NCBI GenBank assembly: GCA_046756445.1
Contig: JBHHWI010000004.1
Location: 1 to 59,348, forward strand
Direction: 5' to 3'
Source: JACZWL01 sp046756445
GTDB lineage: Bacteria; Pseudomonadota; Gammaproteobacteria; Steroidobacterales; Woeseiaceae
DNA: 59,348 bases
In this document: piece by piece, positions 52,182-59,348 of the stretch
Layout of the letters: each line of letters starts with the position of its first letter
Position numbering within the stretch: position 1 is the first letter of the stretch
The notes under the pieces: model-generated
Databases searched by the model: none
Told to the model about the DNA's origin: nothing
The model's input: the letters and a program-made list of their open reading frames with translations, nothing else
Program-made: the position numbers and the translations under genes

Positions 52182-53426
52182 ATGGACCTTGACGAACTTT
52201 CGCAGTCCGGTATCCGGCGACTGGCCAATTATTCGCCATACCTGGATCAGTTGGCGGGCCTGGCAAGCGAGATGGGCCTGCGCCAGCGAAGCAACCTGGT
52301 ACATCTGGAGCGCTGCCTGCATGACCACTGGTCGCTCGGCCAGAATTGCATTCTGAGCTGGGCGCCAATTGAGAACGGCCTGTTGATCCTCGTGGTCCCG
52401 CACTACGCCATCGCAGAATATACCGCCGCCCCGACCGATGATCCCCAGCTTGCGCAGCGTGTCTCGGCGCCCTTTATTACCGAATTGATCTCAGGCGACC
52501 GTCAGCTGACGGTCGTACAAATTCACAAAGTCGCCAAACTCCTGGATATCGAGCCGACGTTCGTCCCGCTTCGGCAGCCGCTGACCGGGCACGCGGTCGA
52601 AACCCAGGTTATAGAGAAGATGATCCAGCGCTATGGCATCAACTACATCGCCAGCCGAGCCGTAACGTTGTTCGACATCGTCGGTTTCAGCCTGCTGATG
52701 CCGTTCGAGCAGATGACGCAGCTCAACAGCCTTTCCTACTCACTCAATTCGGCACACGCCAAAATGCTCGAGCAGGACATCGGCATCAATTTCGCCCGAT
52801 CGTCGAGTGGCGACGGGTTCTATGTCTGGAATCGCGACCATGGACTGGAAGCCAACGTGAATCTCTACCATTTCATGCACATCGTGTTGGCGGACAATGC
52901 CATCGCCCGAAGCAAGGCGGTTTCCAAGGCCGTGCCGCGGCTGCGCGCCTGTTTCCATGTAGGCAGCTGCTATGAGTTTCACCAGGCCGAAGGGCTCAAT
53001 CCGACCATTCACGACTTCATCGTCGGTGACGTAACGATCGAGCTGGCGCGGATGATCGAGGCCGCAATGCCGGGGCAGATCCTGGTCGGCGAGTTTGTCG
53101 CCGAGCTGGCCGGACACGGAAACGGCGACGAAGACACGCAGCACAATCTGGACGCCGTGACGTTTCTGCAACGGGCACAGGGAAACCTGTCAAAGCTCAG
53201 CGGGCTGGAACTGTCGGGAGAAAAGGTAACGGCGATCAAGTGCTACCTGACCGGCGAACGCCAGGATGACGGCGAGTTCAGCATCCGCAGGCTGCAGATC
53301 AGGGACAAGCACGGGCTGTCCAGAACGGCCTACAACGCCAAAGTAAATATCTATCGCGAGATGGCCCGGCCGATTCTGCTCGGCATCGAGGACAAGAAGC
53401 TCAGCCCTACCCAGGAGCCGGCCTGA
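52182..53426 (+). CDS. Divergent class III nucleotidyl cyclase-like protein
   Basis: This 414-aa soluble protein has an unrecognised N-terminal domain (1-155), then a region with class III cyclase features: AVTLFDIVGFSLLMP (Asp165, first metal ligand position), SSGDGFYVWN (Asp211, second metal position), RLRACFHVGSCYEF, and FIVGDVTIELARMIEAAMPGQILVG, like the GxxVNxAARLE...PGQIL segment. The transition-state Asn is replaced (Ile at R-4), so activity is doubtful. No membrane segment is seen. It is divergent from the dehydratase gene and faces a bidirectional terminator shared with tRNA-Pro. Confidence 0.6.
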   Translation: MDLDELSQSGIRRLANYSPYLDQLAGLASEMGLRQRSNLVHLERCLHDHWSLGQNCILSWAPIENGLLILVVPHYAIAEYTAAPTDDPQLAQRVSAPFITELISGDRQLTVVQIHKVAKLLDIEPTFVPLRQPLTGHAVETQVIEKMIQRYGINYIASRAVTLFDIVGFSLLMPFEQMTQLNSLSYSLNSAHAKMLEQDIGINFARSSSGDGFYVWNRDHGLEANVNLYHFMHIVLADNAIARSKAVSKAVPRLRACFHVGSCYEFHQAEGLNPTIHDFIVGDVTIELARMIEAAMPGQILVGEFVAELAGHGNGDEDTQHNLDAVTFLQRAQGNLSKLSGLELSGEKVTAIKCYLTGERQDDGEFSIRRLQIRDKHGLSRTAYNAKVNIYREMARPILLGIEDKKLSPTQEPA

Positions 53427-53557
53427 GACTTAATCGCTCCCGGCGAGTTGACTCGTACATCCCTGTACTCGGTCCTGCGGACCGGTCTCGCTGCGCTCAA
53501 CCGTCCAAATTTGCTCCCGGCAAATTTGTGTCGAACTCGATCTTCGTTCAATTCCCG

Positions 53558-53620
53558 CCATTCATTCAGAAAAGGGCCTCCCTCACGATAGTCTGGGGAG
53601 GCCCTTTTCTGAATGAATGG
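53558..53620. terminator. Bidirectional terminator made of a 25-bp perfect inverted repeat
   Basis: Arms 53558-53582 and 53596-53620 are perfect reverse complements of 25 bases around a 13-nt loop. The inner part (AAAAGGGCCTCCC / GGGAGGCCCTTTT) is a standard two-way intrinsic terminator for the plus-strand cyclase-like gene and the minus-strand tRNA-Pro. The outer 12 bp (CCATTCATTCAG) extend it to include the encoded CCA end of the tRNA. Confidence 0.9.
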
Positions 53621-53694
53621 TCGGGGCGGCGAGATTCGAACTCGCGACCCCCACAACCCCATTGTGGTGCGCTACCAGGCTGCGCTACGCCCCG
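53618..53694 (-). tRNA. tRNA-Pro (anticodon GGG)
   Basis: The 77-nt gene folds as acceptor CGGGGCG/CGCCCCG, D-arm GCGC...GCGC with AGCCTGGTA loop, anticodon stem CCACA/TGTGG with loop ATGGGGT, and T-arm GCGAG/CTCGC with TTCGAAT. CCA is encoded. Anticodon GGG reads CCC and CCU. It follows merR on the same strand. Confidence 0.95.
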
Positions 53695-53761
53695 ACCGAG
53701 GTGCAAACGAATTCGGCGCGGCAATGATACTTACCGTTACGCCGCCGCGAAAGAGGTTTTC

Positions 53762-54118
53762 TTAACGTCTGAGGATCTTGAGAACTTGCTCGAGCTCCAG
53801 ACGGAGCTGCTTGATGATCTGCTGGCTCTGGCTGACGTCCGACTTGGCGTCTTCGCCCATGAGGCGCTGCCTGGCGCCGCCAATGGTGAATCCATCTTCG
53901 TACAGCAGGCTTCGGATCTGGCGAATTATCAGTACATCCTGACGCTGATAGTAGCGTCGATTACCGCGCCGCTTGACCGGCTTGAGCTGCGGAAACTCCT
54001 GCTCCCAGTAGCGCAGTACATGCGGCTTTACGGCACACAGGTCGCTGACCTCACCTATAGTGAAGTATCGCTTGCCTGGAATTGGAGGTAGTTCGTCGTT
54101 ATTCCCCGGTTCCAGCAT
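53762..54118 (-). CDS. MerR-family regulator (ihfA-linked)
   Basis: This 118-aa protein has an N-terminal MerR winged helix-turn-helix (YFTIGEVSDLCAVKPHVLRYWEQEFPQL split over about 17-45), then RRYYQRQDVLIIRQIRSLLYEDGFTIGGARQRL and a C-terminal coiled coil. A conserved MerR gene of this size directly follows ihfA in many gammaproteobacteria, but its target is not established. No metal-binding cysteine pair is present. It overlaps ihfA by 20 bp. Confidence 0.9.
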   Translation of the reverse strand: MLEPGNNDELPPIPGKRYFTIGEVSDLCAVKPHVLRYWEQEFPQLKPVKRRGNRRYYQRQDVLIIRQIRSLLYEDGFTIGGARQRLMGEDAKSDVSQSQQIIKQLRLELEQVLKILRR

Positions 54119-54398
54119 AGGCCTCTACTCGGGCTTTTAGTTTTTGTCCTGGCCGAAACGTCACCACACGCCGTGCGGTGATCGGAATTTCTTCACCGGT
54201 TTTCGGGTTTCTGCCCGGACGTTCGTTTTTATCCCGAAGATCAAAATTTCCGAACCCGGAAAGCTTGACCTGCTCCCCTACCGCGAGAGACGCTCGCAGT
54301 TCTTCAAAGTACAAATCGACCAGTTCGCGGGCTTCTCTCTTATTCAGTCCCAGTTCGTTGAACAGGGATTCCGCCATATCGGCTTTTGTCAGTGACAT
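54099..54398 (-). CDS. ihfA: Integration host factor subunit alpha
   Basis: This 99-aa DNA-bending protein of the HU/IHF family has the IHF-alpha start LTKADMAESLFNELGLNKREAR and the DNA-contact arm GFGNFDLRDKNERPGRNPKTGE with the intercalating Pro. It pairs with IhfB, not encoded here. It lies 5 bp after pheT, its standard position. Confidence 0.96.
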   Translation of the reverse strand: MSLTKADMAESLFNELGLNKREARELVDLYFEELRASLAVGEQVKLSGFGNFDLRDKNERPGRNPKTGEEIPITARRVVTFRPGQKLKARVEAYAGTGE

Positions 54399-54403
54399 GG
54401 ATA

Positions 54404-56782
54404 CTAGTCTCGTAACTCAGCTGCGAATTTCCGCTCCAGATTACGTATGGCTGCTTCCATTGCTGAATCCGCATCTTCGTCAGTAAGGGTGCGGGATGTT
54501 TCCTGCAAAATCAAGCCTAAAGCTATGCTTTTTCGCCCCGCTTCTATGCCCGGACCCCGATAAACGTCGAAAATTGTCACTTTCTGGATAAGATGCGGGG
54601 CCGAAGACGCAGCGACTTTAACTAATTCTGAGGCGCACACTTTATCATCAACGACCACTGCAATGTCGCGCCTTATCGCGGGGAACTTTGACACTGAAGT
54701 TGACCTTGGAACGCTCGAAGCAAACGCTTTTGCCGCATTCAATTCAAAAACAAAGACACTCTTATTAATAGCCATCACATTCGCGATTTCCGGATGCAGT
54801 TTTCCGAGCACGCCGATCACCTGTCCATCGCGAACGATTTTGGCGGCCTGACCCGATTGCAGGGCCGGATGACCGGCCGTTGCGTATTCTGTGGCCGTGT
54901 CCGTAGCAGCCAGCTCGAGCAAGGCCTGCAAATCCGACTTTATGTCAAAGAAATCAAGGTCCTGCGCGCCCGTCCCCCACTGCTCGGGGGTCGCCGAACC
55001 GATGGCAAGACCGGCAACCCTCACGACCTCGACAGGCTTTTTGAGGCTGCCGTGAAACGACTTTCCGATTTCGAAAAAGCGAACGCGTTCACGTTGACGC
55101 GCGACATTCGCCGCGGCGACGGCAAGCATTCCCGGCCATAACGATCCGCGCATCACCGACATCTCGGATGAAATCGGATTGGCCAAAACGAGTTTCGAAA
55201 CTTCTCCGGTAAAACGTGAATTCAAATCCGCGTCGATAAAACTGTAGGTAATGACTTCCTGATAATCCCGTGCAACGAGCGTTGATGCGACCAGTTTCAA
55301 ATCGATTTCAGTTTCGCTGACGGGCCCGAGCGGCAACTCCGCTATTTCGGTTGTTTCAGGAATCAGGTCGTAGCCGTTTATGCGAGCGACCTCCTCGATG
55401 AGGTCGTCTTCGATTGTAAGATCGAATCTAAAAGTCGGTGTGATCACCGTCCAACCGTCGTCATTTTGACTGACTTCGAACGCCAGGTTTTCAAGAATTT
55501 CGACGACCTTTTCATCGTCAATTTTCGTTCCGAGCACTTTCTCGAGTCGCGACTGGCGGAGAGAAATCCCTGGCGCCGTCGGCAAATGATTCTCGTCTGC
55601 TACATCGGTCAGCGGTCCCGCATCTCCGCCCGAGATGCCGATCAGCAGCTCCGTCGCCCGTTCTATTGCCCTGGCCTGTCCCGCCGGATCGACGCCCCGC
55701 TCGAATCGGATCGCCGCATCCGTTTGGAGACCATACGATCTCGCGCGCCCCAGGATGACGGACGGGGGCCAGAACGCGGCTTCGAAGAATACGTCGGTAG
55801 TCGCCTCCGAGACCGCCGTACTGAGTCCACCCATGATGCCGGCCAGGCCTATCGGCCCCGTATCGTCCGTGATCAGCAGCGTGTCCCGGCCGAGAGCGAC
55901 TTCCTTCTCATCGAGCAGGGTCACCTTCTCGCCTTTCCTGGCAAATCGCGGCCTGATGGCGCCTTTTAGCAAGGCAAGATCATACGCGTGCAGCGGCTGT
56001 CCGAGCTCGAGCATGACGTAGTTGGTGACGTCCACCACCGGGTGAATGGCCCTGAGGCCGCTTCTCCGAAGTCGCTCGGTCATCCAGATGGGCGATTTGG
56101 CGTTCGCGTCGATGTTGCGAATGACGCGGCCGGCGAATCGCGGACAGGCGGACGGGTCCGCTATCTCCACGGCATGAGTGTCGTCGATAGTCGACTGCAC
56201 CCGTGGCGCCCCGGCCGCTGTCAATTTGGTGCCGGTAATTGCCGAAATGTCTCTTGCAATCCCAAGGACGCTGAAGCAATCGCCGCGGTTCGGCGTCAGG
56301 TCGAGATCGAGAATATGGTCCGGCAGTCCGAGGTAAGCCGATAATTCGAGGCCGGTCGGTGCATCGCCAGGCAATTCGATGATGCCGCCGGCCTCGTCGC
56401 CGAGCCCCAGTTCAATCGCCGAGCACAACATGCCGTTGGATTCGACGCCACGAATCCGGGTCCGACGAAGTTTCGTGCCATCAGCCAGTCGTGCACCCGG
56501 CGCCGCAAACGGACTCTTCATGCCAACGACCACGTTGGGCGCGCCGCAGACCACTTCGATCGGCTTGGCCTTGCCGGTCGATACTTTACAGACACTCAGC
56601 CTGTCCGCATTCGGATGCCGGCTGAACGAAACGACCTCTGCGATCACGACGCCGTCGAGCTTCTCCCCCTGTGATTCGATGCCGTTGACCTCGTGCCCGG
56701 CCATGGTCAGCCGGTGTGCCAGTTCGGCCGTGTCCAGCTTCGGATCAACCCATTCGCGCAACCATGTCTCTGCAAACTTCAT
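54404..56782 (-). CDS. pheT: Phenylalanyl-tRNA synthetase beta subunit
   Basis: This 792-aa subunit has the N-terminal tRNA-binding EMAP-like domain (about 40-150, CGAPNV), the B3/B4 editing domain (about 210-390), the B5 domain (about 400-475), the catalytic-like core, and the C-terminal FDX-ACB anticodon-binding domain (about 700-792, FPAIRRDIAVVVDD). The length matches bacterial PheT. It is 15 bp downstream of pheS and forms the alpha2-beta2 enzyme with it. Confidence 0.96.
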   Translation of the reverse strand: MKFAETWLREWVDPKLDTAELAHRLTMAGHEVNGIESQGEKLDGVVIAEVVSFSRHPNADRLSVCKVSTGKAKPIEVVCGAPNVVVGMKSPFAAPGARLADGTKLRRTRIRGVESNGMLCSAIELGLGDEAGGIIELPGDAPTGLELSAYLGLPDHILDLDLTPNRGDCFSVLGIARDISAITGTKLTAAGAPRVQSTIDDTHAVEIADPSACPRFAGRVIRNIDANAKSPIWMTERLRRSGLRAIHPVVDVTNYVMLELGQPLHAYDLALLKGAIRPRFARKGEKVTLLDEKEVALGRDTLLITDDTGPIGLAGIMGGLSTAVSEATTDVFFEAAFWPPSVILGRARSYGLQTDAAIRFERGVDPAGQARAIERATELLIGISGGDAGPLTDVADENHLPTAPGISLRQSRLEKVLGTKIDDEKVVEILENLAFEVSQNDDGWTVITPTFRFDLTIEDDLIEEVARINGYDLIPETTEIAELPLGPVSETEIDLKLVASTLVARDYQEVITYSFIDADLNSRFTGEVSKLVLANPISSEMSVMRGSLWPGMLAVAAANVARQRERVRFFEIGKSFHGSLKKPVEVVRVAGLAIGSATPEQWGTGAQDLDFFDIKSDLQALLELAATDTATEYATAGHPALQSGQAAKIVRDGQVIGVLGKLHPEIANVMAINKSVFVFELNAAKAFASSVPRSTSVSKFPAIRRDIAVVVDDKVCASELVKVAASSAPHLIQKVTIFDVYRGPGIEAGRKSIALGLILQETSRTLTDEDADSAMEAAIRNLERKFAAELRD

Positions 56783-56797
56783 GGCAAGGCTTCCCGA

Positions 56798-57781
56798 TCA
56801 ATGAAACTGCCGCAGAAAGTGCAGATCGTTGTCGAAAAAGGTCCGGAGATCGCCGACGCCGTACCGAAGCATCGCCAGTCTCTCGACTCCCATGCCGAAG
56901 GCGTAACCGGTGAATTCCTCCGGGTCGACTCCCGCGTTACTGAGTACATTCGGATGCACCATGCCGCATCCGAGGATCTCGAGCCACTTGCCTTTTTCCC
57001 ATAGCAGGTCCACCTCGGCCGACGGTTCGGTAAACGGAAAGTAGGATGCGCGGAACCGCAATTCCGCCTTACGCTCGAAAAAACTCTCGACAAACTGATG
57101 CAGGACGGCTTTCAGGTTCGCGAAGCTGATGCCGCGATCGACAACCAGCCCTTCCACTTGGTGAAACATCGGCGTATGCGTCTGATCCGAGTCACAGCGA
57201 TACACGCGACCCGGCGCGATGATCCTGAGTGGCACTCCCTCTCTGACCATCGAGCGGATTTGCACGGGAGAGGTGTGGGTTCGAAGCAGCATCCCCCCCG
57301 GAAAATAAAACGTGTCGTGCTCGGCGCGCGCCGGGTGGTTCTCGGGAATATTCAATGCCGAGAAGTTATGGAAATCGTCCTCGATTTCCGGCCCCGAGCG
57401 AATGCCGAATCCTGCATTCCGAAAGATCGTCTCGATGCGGGACATCGCCCGCGACACCGGGTGCCTTCCTCCAAGACCGTAACCACGGCCGGGAAGCGTG
57501 ACGTCGATAGTGTCGTCAACAAGCGCTTTTTCCAGCGCCTCACCCTCGAGGGACTGCCGCTTGGCGCTGATGCGCTGCTGGATCTCCCGCTTGGCCCGAT
57601 TGATCTCCTGACCGGCAGCCGGGCGCTCCTCCGCCGGAAGCTGGCCCAACTCTTTCATACGGGCCGTCAGCGCTCCCTTTTTTCCGAGGTAGGTGACCCT
57701 GACCGCGTCGAGGCTCTTCAGGTCCGCCGCGGAGTCTATTTCAGACCCCGCCGTCTGTACCAGCTCACTTATTCCTTGCAT
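56798..57781 (-). CDS. pheS: Phenylalanyl-tRNA synthetase alpha subunit
   Basis: The start is ATG 57781 (327 aa), 7 bp after rplT; a longer reading overlaps rplT and was rejected. The N-terminal coiled coil (1-85) is followed by the class II catalytic core with motif 2-like RIIAPGRVYRCDSDQTHTPMFHQVEG, FGFGIRSGPEIE, and motif 3 GYAFGMGVERLAMLRYG. No pheST leader peptide or attenuator is seen, as the gene is within the operon. Confidence 0.96.
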   Translation of the reverse strand: MQGISELVQTAGSEIDSAADLKSLDAVRVTYLGKKGALTARMKELGQLPAEERPAAGQEINRAKREIQQRISAKRQSLEGEALEKALVDDTIDVTLPGRGYGLGGRHPVSRAMSRIETIFRNAGFGIRSGPEIEDDFHNFSALNIPENHPARAEHDTFYFPGGMLLRTHTSPVQIRSMVREGVPLRIIAPGRVYRCDSDQTHTPMFHQVEGLVVDRGISFANLKAVLHQFVESFFERKAELRFRASYFPFTEPSAEVDLLWEKGKWLEILGCGMVHPNVLSNAGVDPEEFTGYAFGMGVERLAMLRYGVGDLRTFFDNDLHFLRQFH

Positions 57782-57788
57782 GGACAGC

Positions 57789-58151
57789 CTAGCCGTCGGC
57801 CAGGCCCGCTTTCGCCTGCGCCGCGATCGCACCGAATGCTTCGGGATCGTGCACCGCGATGTCCGCCAGCACCTTGCGGTCGATCTCGATATTGGCGCGG
57901 TGCAAGCCGTTGATCAAGCGGCTATACGACAGCCCGTGCAGCCTGGCGGCAGCATTGATGCGCGTGATCCAAAGCGCCCGAAACTGTCTCTTGCGTTGAC
58001 GCCGGTCGCGATACGCATACTGGCCGGCCTTGATCACCGCCTGCTTGGCGACTCGGTAAACCTTGCTTCGGGCACCGTAGTATCCCTTGGCTTTATCGAG
58101 AACCTTCTTGTGACGCGCCTTGGCGACCACGCCTCTCTTGACTCTTGCCAT
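57789..58151 (-). CDS. rplT: 50S ribosomal protein L20
   Basis: This 120-aa basic protein has the L20 signatures ARVKRGVVAKARHKKVL, KGYYGARSKVYRVA and RINAAARLHGLSYSRLINGL. L20 is needed for early 50S assembly and in several bacteria represses its own operon by binding the leader RNA. It lies 13 bp after rpmI. Confidence 0.97.
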   Translation of the reverse strand: MARVKRGVVAKARHKKVLDKAKGYYGARSKVYRVAKQAVIKAGQYAYRDRRQRKRQFRALWITRINAAARLHGLSYSRLINGLHRANIEIDRKVLADIAVHDPEAFGAIAAQAKAGLADG

Positions 58152-58164
58152 TGCTCAATCCCCC

Positions 58165-58362
58165 TCAGCTGTATGGAAGCAGGCGACGAACGCTCTTCTG
58201 ATCGCTGTCGGCAATCTGCAGAGTCTTGCTCAGCTTGCGCTTGCGCTTCGAACTCTTCTTCGTGAGGATATGATTGCGGTGGGACTGGGCTCGCTTAAAG
58301 CCACCCTTGCCCGTCCGGCGGAAGCGCTTGGCCGCGCCCCGGTTGGTCTTCATCTTGGACAT
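58165..58362 (-). CDS. rpmI: 50S ribosomal protein L35
   Basis: This 65-aa protein has the L35 start MSKMKTNRGAAKRFRRTGKG and the HILTKKSSKRKRKL segment. It sits between infC and rplT, the invariant order. The 89-bp gap from infC could hold the L20-binding translational operator known from E. coli, but no clear fold was worked out. Confidence 0.97.
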   Translation of the reverse strand: MSKMKTNRGAAKRFRRTGKGGFKRAQSHRNHILTKKSSKRKRKLSKTLQIADSDQKSVRRLLPYS

Positions 58363-58451
58363 GTTGTCTCCTTCAGGCCTTGCAACGTACGCATTCGCCG
58401 CTGCAGGCGGGTAGTGACATCGTGACGTTCAATACAGCCGGATGTCGTTAC

Positions 58452-58970
58452 TCACTTTCTCTTCGGTGCCATCACCATGATCATTTGCCGGCCCTCCAGT
58501 TGCGGCATTTGCTCGACCATGGCAATGTCATCGAGGTCTTCCCTGACCCGGGCCAGGAGCTTCGCGCCCAGTTCCTGATGCGCCATCTCCCGGCCTCTGA
58601 ACCTCAGTGTGACTTTGGTCTTGTCTCCGTTCTCCAGGAAATTCACAAGCTTTCGCAGCTTGACCTGGTAGTCACCTTCCTCCGTTCCCGGACGAAATTT
58701 TATTTCCTTAACGTGTACCTGTTTTTGCTTGCGCCTGGCGGACTGTGCTTTCTTGTTCTGCTCGAACAAATACTTGCCGAAGTCCATCACCCGGCAGACC
58801 GGCGGCTCGGCCGTCGGTGAAACCTCTACGAGATCCAGCCCGTCATCCTTTGCAATCTCAAGCGCTTGATCGAGACCCATAACACCTGCTTGTTCACCGC
58901 TGGCGTCAATCACCCGCACTTCGGGTGCCTCGATTTCTTCATTGCGCCTGGCGCGCTTAGGGGCTGCGAT
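58452..58970 (-). CDS. infC: Translation initiation factor IF-3, probable ATC start
   Basis: This 172-aa factor has the N-domain with EEIEAPEVRVIDASGEQ, linker helix region CRVMDFGKYLFEQNKKAQ and the C-domain ending MVMAPKRK. No ATG, GTG or TTG is in frame upstream of GTG 58919, which would clip the conserved N-terminal segment. ATC at 58970 is 7 nt after GGGAGGA (58984-58978) and yields MAAPKRARRNEEIEAP, the usual N-terminal length. infC is well known for rare ATT-type starts, through which IF3 represses its own translation. Confidence 0.92.
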   Translation of the reverse strand: MAAPKRARRNEEIEAPEVRVIDASGEQAGVMGLDQALEIAKDDGLDLVEVSPTAEPPVCRVMDFGKYLFEQNKKAQSARRKQKQVHVKEIKFRPGTEEGDYQVKLRKLVNFLENGDKTKVTLRFRGREMAHQELGAKLLARVREDLDDIAMVEQMPQLEGRQMIMVMAPKRK

Positions 58971-58994
58971 ACTCGAATCCTCCCGCCATCAACC

Positions 58995-59029
58995 AAAAAC
59001 CCGCACTGCTGCAACACAGCAATCGCGGG
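58995..59029 (-). terminator. Intrinsic terminator just upstream of infC
   Basis: In minus-strand RNA, CCCGC/GCGGG with an inner TGCTG/CAGCA stem is followed by TTTTT. It ends 10 nt before the infC SD. It could end the tRNA-Val transcript, or act as an attenuator in the infC leader if transcription starts at the TATAAT box at 59055-59050. Confidence 0.75.
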
Positions 59030-59049
59030 ACGCGAATTCTATAGCCGCA

Positions 59050-59055
59050 ATTATA
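59050..59055 (-). promoter_or_regulatory. Candidate -10 box for infC operon
   Basis: A perfect TATAAT on the minus strand lies about 80 bp upstream of the proposed infC start. No strong -35 is found at the right distance; TG bases just upstream may help. A start near 59043 would place the terminator hairpin in the leader. Confidence 0.4.
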
Positions 59056-59105
59056 AACACACAAGTCCGGAAACAGCTGATTTCCAAGAAACTTCGTCGG
59101 GGGAA

Positions 59106-59180
59106 TGGTGGGCGATGGTGGTTTCGAACCGCCGACCTCCACGATGTCAACGTGGCGCTCTACCCCTGAGCTAATCGCCC
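59106..59180 (-). tRNA. tRNA-Val (anticodon GAC)
   Basis: The 75-nt gene has acceptor GGGCGAT/ATCGCCC, D-stem GCTC/GAGC, anticodon stem CCACG/CGTGG with loop TTGACAT (anticodon GAC), T-loop TTCGAAA and encoded CCA. The T-stem GGCGG/CCACC contains a central C-A mismatch, which is unusual. It lies upstream of the infC operon where thrS is often found. Confidence 0.92.
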
Positions 59181-59326
59181 AATTTATGGTTCTTGCCTTC
59201 GATCCGGGTCACGACCCCGGTTCCTGCAATCCGGAGTGGCAACCTGCTGGTACAACACGCTTCTATACGTCCCCTGAGCTAATCGCCCGATTGATGGTTT
59301 GTGCCTTCGATCCGGGTCACGACCCC
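59163..59326. repeat. Direct repeat of tRNA-Val 5' end and upstream DNA
   Basis: Segments 59163-59218 and 59271-59326 are 56-bp direct repeats with four mismatches. Each contains the 18-bp tRNA-Val 5' end (59163-59180 and 59271-59288) plus the adjoining leader with the inverted repeat GGGTC-AC-GACCC. The spacing is 108 bp. Confidence 0.85.
59271..59288 (-). pseudogene. Remnant of a second tRNA-Val gene
   Basis: Only GGGCGATTAGCTCAGGGG, the first 18 nt of the intact tRNA-Val, is present; the following sequence does not fold as a tRNA. With its matching upstream flank it looks like what is left of a tandem tRNA copy after a deletion. Sequence beyond 59326 shows nothing recognisable. Confidence 0.65.
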
Positions 59327-59348
59327 TATTCTTAACACTCTCACGCGA

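Noticed and set aside
53427..53557. Two CAAATTTG copies near tRNA-Pro as attachment-site repeats
   Set aside because: The copies are short self-complementary octamers 15 bp apart, and no integrase or mobile gene is nearby.

Overview
The window looks like a chromosomal core region of a moderately GC-rich gammaproteobacterium. Supporting signs are the infC-rpmI-rplT-pheS-pheT-ihfA-merR block, a type II secretion (T2SS) pseudopilin operon, a Vibrio-like TonB2/TtpC energiser, a full proteobacterial his operon with two-domain HisB and HisIE, and a fused aspartate kinase/diaminopimelate decarboxylase of the kind known in Xanthomonadales and related lineages. Genus cannot be read from the sequence. 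No insertion sequence, prophage or CRISPR array was seen.

Layout. 1-2588 (minus): rhombosortase, fabD, fabG and the start of acpP. 2640-8072 (plus): gspGHIJKLMN without gspCDEF. 8312-14285 (minus): a two-subunit AddAB-like helicase-nuclease. 14359-17141 (minus): CoA-transferase, a small DUF6491-like exported protein and a mercaptopyruvate-type sulfurtransferase. 17245-18941 (plus): etfBA. 18938-19771 (minus): peroxiredoxin and 2Fe-2S ferredoxin. 19877-25082 (minus): DUF3450-ttpC-exbB-exbD-tonB-TPR operon. 25402-26613 (minus): acyl-CoA dehydrogenase. 26831-33649 (plus): attenuator-controlled ilvC-leuA-ilvE-leuC-leuD-leuB. 33646-35113 (minus): metB-like gene under a SAM-I riboswitch. 35199-42635 (plus): yerC/hisR and hisGDCBHAF(IE). 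42632-47208 (minus): lysA-type fusion and ilvD. 47244-51963 (minus): Ser/Thr kinase with Calx-beta domains, FAD-linked oxidase, PLP dehydratase. 52182-53426 (plus): a cyclase-like protein. 53618-59288 (minus): tRNA-Pro, merR, ihfA, pheT, pheS, rplT, rpmI, infC, tRNA-Val and a tRNA-Val 5' remnant.

The middle of the window is an amino-acid biosynthesis district in which each operon shows a different control device: ribosome-stalling attenuation for ilv/leu, with a leader ORF that may be leaderless; an S-box riboswitch for metB; a TrpR-family regulator with a palindrome in its own promoter for his; and an intrinsic terminator only 13 nt before the start codon of the lysine-pathway fusion gene. 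Three conserved genes (leuB, hisF, infC) have no ATG/GTG/TTG start and appear to begin at CTG, ATT and ATC behind good Shine-Dalgarno (SD) sequences. As infC encodes IF3, the factor that discriminates against such starts, a regulatory link is possible but is inference. Three convergent gene pairs (etfA/peroxiredoxin, leuB/metB, hisIE/lysA) each end on a shared TTAG tetranucleotide carrying both stop codons.
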